Source of the DNA: Dyadobacter beijingensis DSM 21582 | GTDB taxonomy: Bacteria > Bacteroidota > Bacteroidia > Cytophagales > Spirosomataceae | NCBI RefSeq assembly: GCF_000382205.1 | Contig: NZ_KB907789.1 | Span: 868,001-932,000 of the forward strand | Reading direction: 5' to 3' | DNA length: 64,000 bases | Part shown: in pieces, positions 1-8,028 of the stretch | Numbering within the stretch: the stretch's first letter is position 1 | Layout of the letters: each line of letters opens with the position of its first letter | Position numbers and translations under genes: made by a program | Notes under the pieces: generated by a model | Databases searched by the model: none | The model's input: the letters and a program-made list of their open reading frames with translations, nothing else | Told to the model about the DNA's origin: nothing

Positions 1-1
1 G

Positions 2-244
2 CGCGACGGCGTCGTGATCGGCTACGATCGCAACGATAAGACGCTGGAAGCGTTTAAAAAAGAAGGTTTCAAAATAATCAGCGCCAGGAAACTGCTGGAA
101 AAATTCGAATATGAGGACCTTTCACCGGAAAACCTCACGGACACATTCATTACGCTCCCATCCGCGGAGCTTTCCCGTGCGCGTGGCGGCTCGCATTGCA
201 TGAGCATGCCCCTCCTGCGCGAGGCATTAATCCGTGAATCTTAA
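2..244 (+). CDS. arcA: Arginine deiminase, C-terminal fragment (5' end outside window)
   Basis: Only the last 80 codons lie in the window; the frame is open from base 2. The fragment carries GGSHCMSMPL near its end, the arginine deiminase active-site loop with the nucleophilic cysteine, preceded by a segment rich in charged residues typical of the family C-terminus. The family hydrolyses arginine to citrulline and ammonia in the cytosol. The next gene downstream is a CtlX-type citrulline hydrolase, which fits a consecutive arginine-to-ornithine route. The N-terminal half, and therefore the other catalytic residues, cannot be checked here. Confidence 0.85.
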   Translation, partial: RDGVVIGYDRNDKTLEAFKKEGFKIISARKLLEKFEYEDLSPENLTDTFITLPSAELSRARGGSHCMSMPLLREALIRES

Positions 245-336
245 TCTTGTAATCGACCCGTTTGAATCGTAAATTGCAGTAGTGACAATACATGACATTT
301 TGTTCCGGAAAATATTCCAATAACCCCGATACTCCT

Positions 337-1293
337 ATGCGCGTTATCACTTCATCCGCTCAAATCCAGCCGCAGTCGACATGCAGGATCATGATGATCA
401 GGCCGGTACGGTTCGGTTTCAATGAGGAAACGGCCGGCAGCAACGAATTTCAGCAGGAGTCGTTCGCGCAGCAGACCAAAGGCACGGCCCAGCAGGCTGC
501 GCGGGAAGAGTTCGACCTGATGATCGATCAGCTCGAAAAGGCAGGTTTGGAACTCCACATTTTCGACGATACCGAAGACCAGGACCGTCCCGACGCCATT
601 TTTTCGAACAACTGGGTCTCTTTTCACCAGAGCGGCAAGGTGGTACTTTACCCGATGATGGCCGAAAACCGCCGCCTCGAACGCCGTCGCGACATTATCG
701 AGTCGCTGGCGGCTGATTTTAAAGTGGAAGAGATTATCGACCTTACGCATTTCGAAGACGAGGGCAAATTCCTCGAAGGTACCGGCAGCATGGTGCTCGA
801 CCGCCGTTACAAAATCGCCTACGCGTGCCTGTCCCCGCGCACGCACCGCGACGTGCTCGATGCGTTCGCGGATGCATTGGGCTACGAGGTGATCGCATTC
901 TCGGCGTCCGACGAACATGACAAGCCCATTTACCACACCAATGTGCTGATGTGCGTCGGCGATATTTTCGCCGTGGTGTGCCTTGAAGCCATTAAAGATC
1001 CCGACGAACGGCTCATGGTGCGTTCGGTACTGGAAGAAACCCATAAGGAAGTGATCGAGATATCGTTCGAGCAAATGCGGCATTTCGCCGGCAATATGCT
1101 GATGGTGCGGAACCGCAAAGCCGATAAATTCCTCGTCATGTCCACCCAGGCCTACGAATCGCTCACGCCACGCCAGAAAGACCGCCTCGACGACTACGCC
1201 AACTTGCTCCACACCGATCTCGCCGTGATCGAGGGCAACGGCGGCGGTTCGGCCCGGTGCATGATGACCGAAATCCATTTGCCCGTCAGATAA
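337..1293 (+). CDS. ctlX: Citrulline-utilisation hydrolase CtlX-type (amidinotransferase family)
   Basis: A 318-residue protein of the guanidine-group-modifying (amidinotransferase/deiminase) superfamily. Near the N-terminus it has MIRPVRFGFNEET, typical of the CtlX branch. Further on are the acidic/His core motifs SNNWVSFH and GTGSMVLDR, and at the C-terminus GGGSARCMM with the catalytic cysteine. The branch is annotated as hydrolysing citrulline to ornithine. I chose the ATG at 337 because the family begins shortly before the MIRPV motif; an upstream in-frame ATG at 292 adds 15 residues without family resemblance. It sits 92 bases after arcA and probably acts on its product. A terminator hairpin follows directly. 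Confidence 0.85.
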   Translation: MRVITSSAQIQPQSTCRIMMIRPVRFGFNEETAGSNEFQQESFAQQTKGTAQQAAREEFDLMIDQLEKAGLELHIFDDTEDQDRPDAIFSNNWVSFHQSGKVVLYPMMAENRRLERRRDIIESLAADFKVEEIIDLTHFEDEGKFLEGTGSMVLDRRYKIAYACLSPRTHRDVLDAFADALGYEVIAFSASDEHDKPIYHTNVLMCVGDIFAVVCLEAIKDPDERLMVRSVLEETHKEVIEISFEQMRHFAGNMLMVRNRKADKFLVMSTQAYESLTPRQKDRLDDYANLLHTDLAVIEGNGGGSARCMMTEIHLPVR

Positions 1294-1300
1294 CAAAAAA

Positions 1301-1326
1301 ATGCTCCGGAAAACCGGAGCATTTTT
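1301..1326. terminator. Bidirectional intrinsic terminator between ctlX and a lipoprotein gene
   Basis: A perfect 9-bp stem (atgctccgg/ccggagcat) with an AAAA loop. It is followed by five T on the plus strand and preceded by seven A, which give U on the minus strand. It lies between two convergent genes and can serve both. Confidence 0.85.
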
Positions 1327-1353
1327 CATTATTCCATAACCCTCATTAAATTA

Positions 1354-1812
1354 TTAGTCGTTGAGATCGGCTTTCACTTTGGCGATCTTTTCTTTGGTAT
1401 TGGCCTTGAACTCGTCCCACTTGTCGGCAGTCTCGTTCTGGGCCCGTTTCCACGAAGCTTGCAGCTCTTCTTTTTCAGCGTTCAGCTCCTTTTTGCGGTC
1501 GCGCCATTTGGCTTTTTCCTTGTCGGCAGCCTTGTCCATTTTGGCATCGGCTTCCTCTATTTTACGGTCGAGTTTGCTGATGGCGTCGTCGATATCTTTT
1601 TTCAGCTCGTCCTTATCTTCCTTCACTTTGGCTTCAAAATCCTGCCCTGCTTCTTTGATATCGGCTTTGGCGTCGGCCACATTTTCGTCCATATCATTTT
1701 TGGCTTCCTCCACGGTTTCCTGGGCGGAATCCTTGGTTTTATCTGAACAGCCGGTAAGTGAAAGTGAGCCTACCAACAGCATGGAAGCGACAATCCAGGT
1801 GATCTTTTTCAT
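1354..1812 (-). CDS. Small charged coiled-coil lipoprotein, function unknown
   Basis: A 152-residue protein with a lipoprotein signal: MKKI, a hydrophobic segment, then LSLTGC at about residues 17-22, so cleavage should leave a lipidated cysteine. The rest is almost entirely charged (Lys, Glu, Asp, Ala) with strong heptad-like periodicity, which predicts a long helical or coiled-coil rod in the periplasm. No enzyme motif is visible. It resembles the loosely defined stress-type or YtxH-like helical proteins only in composition, so I assign no function. It is convergent with ctlX and divergent from the TonB receptor. Confidence 0.75.
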   Translation of the reverse strand: MKKITWIVASMLLVGSLSLTGCSDKTKDSAQETVEEAKNDMDENVADAKADIKEAGQDFEAKVKEDKDELKKDIDDAISKLDRKIEEADAKMDKAADKEKAKWRDRKKELNAEKEELQASWKRAQNETADKWDEFKANTKEKIAKVKADLND

Positions 1813-2042
1813 GTTTTTGGGTATTAAAGTGGTTTTGTAATTGTGTGATTGTATGGTGGCAAAGCAAAAAGCTTACCAGCGAAAGCAGCCGTTTCCAGCC
1901 TGTTTTTTGTAGAAAAATCTTCTCATGCAAACCGAAGTCGTTGAACTTCGCACCAGGCGGGCCGGTTAAGCCCATACAGCCTATTGAAACTGTTGGCTTT
2001 TATGATCAGATTTGTATTTTATTGATATACCCCCTAAACCTT

Positions 2043-4115
2043 ATGCTAAAAATTTCCATTACCGGGCTTCTGGCAGCCTTCATCATTTTCCACGATCCGA
2101 GGACGGCACTGGCCCAAACCGATTCGCTCCAAGCCCGACAGCTCGGCGAGGTTACCGTACACGCTTTTGAATCCGACAAAAATGCATTGACCACCACCGC
2201 GACGGTGGGAATGCTCACGCCGCGCACGCTGGGCCGTTTTTCAAACTATACCTGGGCCAATGCGGTGAACACCATCCCGGGTGTGCGTATGGAAGAACGC
2301 TCGCCGGGCAGCTACCGTTTTTCAGTACGCGGGAGCCTTATCCGCTCGCCATTCGGGGTTCGGAACGTGAAATTTTACTGGAACGGCATCCCGTTCACCG
2401 ATGCGAGCGGCAACACGCCGCTAAACTCCGTCGACTTCGGCGCTATTCAAGGCATGGAAGTGATCAAGGGGCCGGGCAGCAGCTTGTATGGCGCGGGTAC
2501 CGGTGGGGTGGTGCTGATGCAGAGCCGCCCCGATCATGCATTTCAAAACCGCGTGGAGCAAAGTGTGAGTTTCGGTAAATATGGTTTCCAAAGCCGCAAT
2601 TCCACCATTCAGGTGGGCGATATTTCCATCCAATACGGCCATAGCGAGCAGGACGGCTACCGCAACCACAGCGGTATGGTACGCGACGCGATACGCTTCA
2701 CTTCCAGTTCCAGCATCGGCGAAAAGGGCACATTGTCGCTGCTCGGGATGTACTCAGACCTGTTTTACCAGACGCCGGGCGGCATTAACCTCGCCCAATA
2801 CCAAACCAATCCCAAACTGGCCCGCCAGTCTACCCCTACCGTACCCGGCAGCGAGGCGCAAAAAGCGGCCATTTACACCCGGCTCGCATTGCTGGGCGGA
2901 AATTACGTACTGCCATTATCCGACAGCTGGACGCAGTCCACGGCATTGTACCTGACCTTCACCGATTTCGCGAACCCGTTTATTTCCAACTTCGAAAAAC
3001 GCGACGAGAATGGCATCGGGGGACGGAATATCTGGCAGAACAAATCGGAATGGGGGAATGTAAAAACCAACTGGACGAGCGGTTTCGAATGGCAATACGG
3101 CAAATCGGCTCAGCGGAATTACGACAACAAAGGCGGCGTCGCGGATAAGCAGCAGACCGTGGAAGATATCCGTACGGCGAATCTTTCGGTATTCAGCCAG
3201 CTGGAAGCGACATTGCTCACCGACCTCACATTGAGCGCCGGTTTGAGTTATAACACGTCGAAATACAGGTACGAACGCTACTTCCCGCTTCCATTCAACG
3301 AAGATCAAAAGACATTCGACGGCATTTTCATCCCCCGTTTTGCGGCCAATAAGGTCATTGCCGGCAACTGGTCGGTGACGGCTTCGTACAGTGGCGGCTT
3401 CTCCCCTCCTACCTTGCAGGAAGTACGGCCGTCGGCGGGCGGTTTCCGCAAAGACCTGGAAGCGGAAAAAGGGAACAACACCGAAATCGGTATCCGGAAG
3501 GTGGGGAAAGTTATTTCGGGGGAAATCAGTTTGTACCATTTCGGCCTTCGCAATGCCATCGTACGCCGCCTGGACGAGGCCGGTGCCGAATATTTTGTGA
3601 ATGCGGGTAAAACCAAACAAAATGGCCTGGAATGGAACGTCACGTGGGACATGCTCTCGAATCCGCAATTGCCCGTGGCGCTGAAACTGTGGAATACCGG
3701 TACTTATACCAAATACACCTACGAGGAATTCCAGCAGGCCGATACAGACCTGAGCGGGAAACTCATTCCCGGCATTCCGCGTTTCTCACAGTCGACGGGC
3801 CTCGATGTGCTGCTCAAATACGGCATCTCGGCGTTCCTGACCTACCAGCACGGCGATGCATTCTACCTGAACGACGCGAATACGGTAAAAAACACAGCTT
3901 ATAACCAGTGGATCGCGCGCGTGAGCTGGAAGAAAAGCTGGGGTTCGCATTTTTACAGCGAGCTGTCGGCATCTGCGGAGAAGGTCAATGCGGGCATTTA
4001 CAGCCTCGGCTACGACCTCAATGCATTCGGCAACCGCTATTACAACAGCGCACCGAAAAACAACCTCTGGGCCGGCGTAAAGATCGGCTGGGAGTGGCAG
4101 AAAAATTCGAAATAA
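2043..4115 (+). CDS. TonB-dependent outer-membrane receptor (siderophore/FecA-like)
   Basis: A 690-residue protein with a signal peptide (residues 1-25, ending ALAQ). A plug domain at about 35-160 contains IPGVRMEERSPG, SVRGS and IKGPGSSLYGAGTGG, followed by a 22-strand-type barrel ending in an aromatic-rich strand. It has no carboxypeptidase-like N-terminal extension and no SusD neighbour, so it looks like a classic iron/siderophore or cofactor receptor rather than a glycan SusC. The substrate cannot be read from sequence. I used the ATG at 2043, which opens a proper signal peptide; the longer in-frame start at 1845 adds 66 residues without signal character. Its stop codon overlaps the hemW start by one base. 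Confidence 0.85.
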   Translation: MLKISITGLLAAFIIFHDPRTALAQTDSLQARQLGEVTVHAFESDKNALTTTATVGMLTPRTLGRFSNYTWANAVNTIPGVRMEERSPGSYRFSVRGSLIRSPFGVRNVKFYWNGIPFTDASGNTPLNSVDFGAIQGMEVIKGPGSSLYGAGTGGVVLMQSRPDHAFQNRVEQSVSFGKYGFQSRNSTIQVGDISIQYGHSEQDGYRNHSGMVRDAIRFTSSSSIGEKGTLSLLGMYSDLFYQTPGGINLAQYQTNPKLARQSTPTVPGSEAQKAAIYTRLALLGGNYVLPLSDSWTQSTALYLTFTDFANPFISNFEKRDENGIGGRNIWQNKSEWGNVKTNWTSGFEWQYGKSAQRNYDNKGGVADKQQTVEDIRTANLSVFSQLEATLLTDLTLSAGLSYNTSKYRYERYFPLPFNEDQKTFDGIFIPRFAANKVIAGNWSVTASYSGGFSPPTLQEVRPSAGGFRKDLEAEKGNNTEIGIRKVGKVISGEISLYHFGLRNAIVRRLDEAGAEYFVNAGKTKQNGLEWNVTWDMLSNPQLPVALKLWNTGTYTKYTYEEFQQADTDLSGKLIPGIPRFSQSTGLDVLLKYGISAFLTYQHGDAFYLNDANTVKNTAYNQWIARVSWKKSWGSHFYSELSASAEKVNAGIYSLGYDLNAFGNRYYNSAPKNNLWAGVKIGWEWQKNSK

Positions 4116-5239
4116 TGCATTTATACATCCATATCCCCTTCTGCAAACAGGCTTGCCATTATTGCGATTTCCATTTCAGTACCAACACCACCAACAAACG
4201 GGCCGTGACGGAAGCTATTGCGAAGGAAATCGTGCTGCGGAAAGACTACCTGCCGGACGGGGATATGGAAACCATTTATTTCGGCGGCGGTACACCCTCG
4301 CTGCTCGATGAAGCCGAGCTGCATTTACTGCTCGACACCATTCACCGGCATTTTCGTGTAGCGCCCGACGCCGAAATTACCTTGGAAGCCAATCCCGACG
4401 ACCTCAACGCGGCCACATTGGCCATGTTTTCCAATGCAGGCATTAACCGCCTGAGCATTGGCATACAATCCTTTCACGAGCCGCATCTGCGCTTCATGAA
4501 CCGCGCACATACCGCCCTCGAAGCCGAGCAATGCGTGCAACTCGCCCGCCAGGCCGGTATCGACAACATTTCCATAGACCTTATTTACGCCATTCCTTCG
4601 GCTAACCACGATATTCTGCTCAGTGACCTTGCCAAAGCGTTTACCCTCGATATTTCCCACATTTCGGCCTACTGCCTCACGATCGAGCCTCAGACGGCTT
4701 TCGGAAGCTGGTTGAAGAAGAAAAAGCTCAAACCGATCGAAGAGGAATATGCGGCGCAGCAGTTTGAAATACTCACTCAATCGCTGGGCGAGCATGGCTA
4801 TGAGCAATATGAGATCTCCAATTTCGCAAGGGACGGCCATTACAGCCGGCATAACAGTTCCTACTGGCAGCAGCATCCCTACCTGGGCGTAGGCCCGAGT
4901 GCGCACTCGTACGATGGCGCGAGCCGCGAGTATAATGTGTCGCACAACGCGAAGTACCTGGAAGCCATTCAGCACGACAGGATTCCGGCGACATTTGAAA
5001 CGCTCACCCCGGCCGACCAGACGAACGAATACCTGCTCACCGGCCTCCGCACTAAATGGGGCGTGAAATTGCAGAAACTGGAAACGCTCTCGCAGGGCGC
5101 ATTTGCATTACAGCAGCAGTCCGAACTGGGAAAAATGGCCCGAAAAGGGTGGATCAGGGAGGAAGCGGGTATTTTGTTGCTCACGGAGGCCGGCAAGCTC
5201 TTCGCCGACCGCATTGCCAGCGATCTTTTTATTGAATAA
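4115..5239 (+). CDS. hemW: HemW-like radical SAM protein (coproporphyrinogen oxidase-like haem chaperone)
   Basis: A 374-residue protein beginning MHLYIHIPFC, with the radical-SAM CxxxCxYC cluster motif in its first 25 residues, then YFGGGTPSLL (SAM binding), EANPDD, and NRLSIGIQSF as in the HemN/HemW family. The length and the CDF after the cluster match HemW, a haem-transfer protein, better than true HemN. The start ATG shares its A with the TAA stop of the TonB receptor, which suggests translational coupling. An upstream in-frame extension to 3908 exists but lies entirely inside the receptor gene and has no family resemblance. Confidence 0.85.
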   Translation: MHLYIHIPFCKQACHYCDFHFSTNTTNKRAVTEAIAKEIVLRKDYLPDGDMETIYFGGGTPSLLDEAELHLLLDTIHRHFRVAPDAEITLEANPDDLNAATLAMFSNAGINRLSIGIQSFHEPHLRFMNRAHTALEAEQCVQLARQAGIDNISIDLIYAIPSANHDILLSDLAKAFTLDISHISAYCLTIEPQTAFGSWLKKKKLKPIEEEYAAQQFEILTQSLGEHGYEQYEISNFARDGHYSRHNSSYWQQHPYLGVGPSAHSYDGASREYNVSHNAKYLEAIQHDRIPATFETLTPADQTNEYLLTGLRTKWGVKLQKLETLSQGAFALQQQSELGKMARKGWIREEAGILLLTEAGKLFADRIASDLFIE

Positions 5240-5271
5240 AAAAAATCGCCACACTGCGGGCAGCATGGCGA
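5238..5271 (-). terminator. Intrinsic terminator of osmC
   Basis: Read on the minus strand this is a TCGCCA/TGGCGA stem with an inner CTGC/GCAG pairing, followed by eight U. It lies 23 bases beyond the osmC stop and abuts the end of convergent hemW. Confidence 0.75.
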
Positions 5272-5293
5272 AAGGGCAAAAGTCGAGCGGTTA

Positions 5294-5716
5294 TTAGCTT
5301 ACCAGCTCGGCGTTCAATGTAATCTCGGTGTTGAGCAGCTGGGAAATTGGGCATTCCTTTTTCGCTTTGTCGGCCACTTGTGCAAATTGCTCTGCGCTGA
5401 TGCCCGGAACCTGCGCTTTCAGTTCGATGGCGCTTTTCACGATTTTGCCTTGTGCCGGATCGAGGGAAATAGTAGCGGTTGCATTCAGTTCGTCGGCGGT
5501 GAAACCTGCCGCATTGAGTTCGAAGCTCAGTTTCATGGCGAAACATCCGGCGTGCGCAGCGGCAACCAGTTCTTCGGGGTTAGTACCCTTGCCATCGGCG
5601 AAACGCGTGTTGAAAGAATACTGGGTGTTTTCCAGGACTGTGCTTTGCGTGCTGATCGTACCTGTACCTTCTTTGCCGGTACCTTTCCAGATGGCTGTTG
5701 CTTTACGGTTAATCAT
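5294..5716 (-). CDS. OsmC/Ohr-family peroxiredoxin
   Basis: A 140-residue protein, normal length for the OsmC family, which reduces organic or lipid hydroperoxides using two cysteines. Both are present: one in AAHAGCFAMKLS and one in KKECPISQLL. The N-terminal RKATAIWKGTG and ENTQYSF segments also fit OsmC. It is cytosolic and monocistronic, with its own terminator downstream. The subfamily looks like classical OsmC rather than OhrA, but I cannot settle that by eye. Confidence 0.9.
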   Translation of the reverse strand: MINRKATAIWKGTGKEGTGTISTQSTVLENTQYSFNTRFADGKGTNPEELVAAAHAGCFAMKLSFELNAAGFTADELNATATISLDPAQGKIVKSAIELKAQVPGISAEQFAQVADKAKKECPISQLLNTEITLNAELVS

Positions 5717-5984
5717 CGTTGTTTCTTTTAATGTTAGTTGGTTCTCAAATGCGTTGTTTTTGGGAAAAGTAGCACGGATGCGCTATCTACGCAAATGATT
5801 TTATGATTAATGATACAATAATGTGCCAGCGGTCTGAGTTCCAGTGTATGCCCTCCGGAATGGTTTGGAACGGCATTTTTTAGTTAACAGAAGTTAACGC
5901 CGCTTCGACATTTAAACTTTATAATTGCATCATCATCTAATCACAAATTTTTAACAGATTTCTCCATTTAATTACTCACAAGTC

Positions 5985-6518
5985 ATGAACAGAAAATTCT
6001 TGCCCCTGCTGCTCCTCGCTGTCGTTGCATTGTTCCAAAGCTGCCGCGGGCCGAAAGGTGACCCCGGACCGCAGGGCGGCGACGTATTGGGCCGAACCTT
6101 TGACATCATCAATGTAAACTTCAACTCAGGCAATAATTGGGGGTTTCCGCTCAATTTCGCTGATAAAAAGATCGAAGTGCTTCCAACGGACGCCGTGCTG
6201 GTGTATGTGTATTGGAATGATCAGGGTGGCCTGAAAGCCTACCGTCCTTTGCCGCAAACTGCATTTGGTAACAATGGCCTTATCGTGACCTACAATTTCG
6301 ACCGCACGGATAAGGATATGGAAATCTTCCTGGACTCTAACGTCCCAAGAAACCAACTTGCAACGGACTGGACAAACGGTTTTGAATTCCGTGTAATCGT
6401 GATTCCTTCCGATCCTCTCCTGCGCACAAATGCGGACGTTGATCTGAACGACTACAATGCAGTGATCAAAGCTTACAACATCGACGAGTCGAAAGTGAAG
6501 AAAATTTCAGCTCAGTAA
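5985..6518 (+). CDS. Lipoprotein with short collagen-like patch, function unknown
   Basis: A 177-residue protein. Its lipoprotein signal is MNRKFLPLLLLAVVALFQSC, with the lipobox cysteine at residue 20. Just after the cysteine comes GPKGDPGPQGG, a few Gly-X-Y collagen-type repeats, and then a beta-rich domain without motifs I recognise. Such Gly-Pro patches after a lipobox are common in Cytophagales lipoproteins and here are too short to form a collagen triple helix. It probably sits on the periplasmic or outer-membrane surface. A terminator follows. Confidence 0.75.
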   Translation: MNRKFLPLLLLAVVALFQSCRGPKGDPGPQGGDVLGRTFDIINVNFNSGNNWGFPLNFADKKIEVLPTDAVLVYVYWNDQGGLKAYRPLPQTAFGNNGLIVTYNFDRTDKDMEIFLDSNVPRNQLATDWTNGFEFRVIVIPSDPLLRTNADVDLNDYNAVIKAYNIDESKVKKISAQ

Positions 6519-6562
6519 CAAGAAAGTTCCCTGTTACTTGGGTTTCTGGAATAATTTTTATA

Positions 6563-6595
6563 AAATCCGGTAAAAATTACCGGATTTCTTTTTTT
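6563..6595 (+). terminator. Intrinsic terminator after the collagen-patch lipoprotein
   Basis: A 10-bp stem (aaatccggta/taccggattt) with an AAAAT loop followed by a T-rich tract (cttttttt). It ends just before the next gene's ATG, so that gene must have its own or a read-through promoter. Confidence 0.85.
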
Positions 6596-6603
6596 GCTAC
6601 TGT

Positions 6604-7224
6604 ATGAAAATTGTTTTAGGCACACTCTTTACAGTTCTGGTCGCGGCGTTTGGATCACAGGCACAAACATTTACCGAAGAGACTAATCAGTTTAGGAACA
6701 AGTATAAGCAGGAGTTCCTCCACTCGGAGAATTCTCCGCTTAAAGCGGCAGACCTGCCCTACCTGCAATTCTACCAGCCCGATTCGAGTTACCGGGTCGA
6801 GGCGAGATTTGAGAAGGTCAAGGGCAAATCCTTCGAAATGCCTACTTACAGCGGCATGAACAAAACCTACGTCAAGTATGGGGTTTTGAAATTCAAAGTG
6901 AACGGACGTCGGCAAAAGCTGGCTGTTTACCGCAGCCTCAGCCTGCAACAGCTGGCCAAATACAAGGATTACCTGTTTGTCCCGTTCAAAGACAAAACGA
7001 ATGGTGACGAAACCTACGGCGGCGGCCGCTACATCGACCTGAAAACGACCGACCTCAAAGACGGCACCTTCGTACTCGATTTCAACAAGGCATATAACCC
7101 CTATTGCGCTTACAGCACGGGCTACAACTGCCCCATCCCGCCGCTCAGCAACCACCTGACCATTTCCATTACTGCGGGGGAAAAGAATTTCACGAAACAT
7201 CAGCATGAAGCCAGCATCAAGTAA
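6604..7224 (+). CDS. Exported DUF1684-family protein
   Basis: A 206-residue protein with a Sec signal peptide (about residues 1-20, ending GSQAQ). The mature part matches the DUF1684 pattern: a helical NQFRNKYKQEF start, a beta core with LKFKVNGRRQKLAVYRS and LFVPFKDKTNGDETYGGGRYIDL, and the conserved late motif FNKAYNPYCAY...YNCPIPP. The family's function is unknown; members are secreted or periplasmic. The pair of conserved cysteines (CAY and CPIPP) could be functional or disulphide-bonded. Confidence 0.85.
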   Translation: MKIVLGTLFTVLVAAFGSQAQTFTEETNQFRNKYKQEFLHSENSPLKAADLPYLQFYQPDSSYRVEARFEKVKGKSFEMPTYSGMNKTYVKYGVLKFKVNGRRQKLAVYRSLSLQQLAKYKDYLFVPFKDKTNGDETYGGGRYIDLKTTDLKDGTFVLDFNKAYNPYCAYSTGYNCPIPPLSNHLTISITAGEKNFTKHQHEASIK

Positions 7225-7242
7225 TGCGGCCCAGGCCAAAAA

Positions 7243-7272
7243 AAAGCGCCCGACTGAAAAGTCGGGCGCTTT
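7243..7272. terminator. Intrinsic terminator between convergent DUF1684 and YcxB-like genes
   Basis: A 13-bp stem (aaagcgcccgact/agtcgggcgcttt) with a GAAA tetraloop. The minus-strand side is followed by a run of nine U, so it serves the minus gene best; the plus-strand U-tract is short. Confidence 0.85.
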
Positions 7273-7291
7273 CGTTGAATACCGTTTCAAA

Positions 7292-7843
7292 TCAGGCTTT
7301 CAATATTTCTTTCTGCTTCAAAAGACGCTCGAATACCTTGATATCATGCTCAGAAGTGAAAATCGTGAACGGCAAATGCAGGAACTGGCCTTTTGAAATA
7401 ACCAGTACGTAAGCATCTTTATCTTTGTAACCTTCCAGGATTTGCTCCCATTTCATGACGCTTCCTTCCTTCTGGTTAAGTTTCATCAGGATCTGGCGGT
7501 TGTCGATCTCGTAGGAAAACTTCTCGAACATCGGCTTGTATTGCGCCAGCTGGGTGATCCCGGTAAACTGGATAAGCCAAAATAATACATAAAGCAATGA
7601 AGCGACTACCACGGTGATGTAAATCCACAAGTTGGGATAAATGCCTGTGAGGCTTATCACCGCGTTGATCAGGATCAGGGCCACGGGTACCAATACCCAT
7701 TTGATCTGCGTTTTGAAAAAATAACGCATGGCCAGTGAAATGTATTTTTGGGTAGGTAAGGCGTACTTCTTGGTACGAACCGCGGCCGGGTTCGTAGGCA
7801 TTTGATAGACGGGCTGGTGTTTGTTTACCGAAACTTTGGCCAT
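7292..7843 (-). CDS. YcxB-like membrane protein
   Basis: A 183-residue protein with two adjacent transmembrane segments (about residues 55-105) and a C-terminal soluble domain containing FSYEIDNRQILMKLNQKEGSVMKWEQI and LPFTIFTSEHDIKVFERLL. This is the pattern of the small YcxB-like/DUF-type membrane family. No catalytic residues are recognised. I took the ATG at 7843; a longer reading to 7918 adds 25 residues unlike the family. The divergent neighbour at 8029 starts 186 bases away. Confidence 0.7.
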   Translation of the reverse strand: MAKVSVNKHQPVYQMPTNPAAVRTKKYALPTQKYISLAMRYFFKTQIKWVLVPVALILINAVISLTGIYPNLWIYITVVVASLLYVLFWLIQFTGITQLAQYKPMFEKFSYEIDNRQILMKLNQKEGSVMKWEQILEGYKDKDAYVLVISKGQFLHLPFTIFTSEHDIKVFERLLKQKEILKA

Positions 7844-8028
7844 AACTCTGTTTAAATTAACAATCTTCTCACTGCGCCACGGCTTTTTGAACGACAGCCG
7901 GAGCAAAATGAAGTGCAAAGTTAGAAAAAAGCATCCGAGATATGAGAAAGGTCTGTAAATAAAAAGTAGTTATGAGAAATTGGCGTATTTTGTCGTTACT
8001 AACTGAAACGAGATAATTTCCGACCTAC

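Noticed and set aside
352..1329. A 325-codon minus-strand frame across ctlX
   Set aside because: It runs through the ctlX terminator hairpin and mirrors the ctlX codons; no family resemblance.
1813..2042. Possible cobalamin riboswitch before the TonB receptor
   Set aside because: I looked for the B12-box and the conserved core and could not see them in the 230-bp leader.
6036..6080. Collagen-like protein in the lipoprotein at 5985
   Set aside because: Only a few Gly-X-Y triplets occur, too few for a triple helix.
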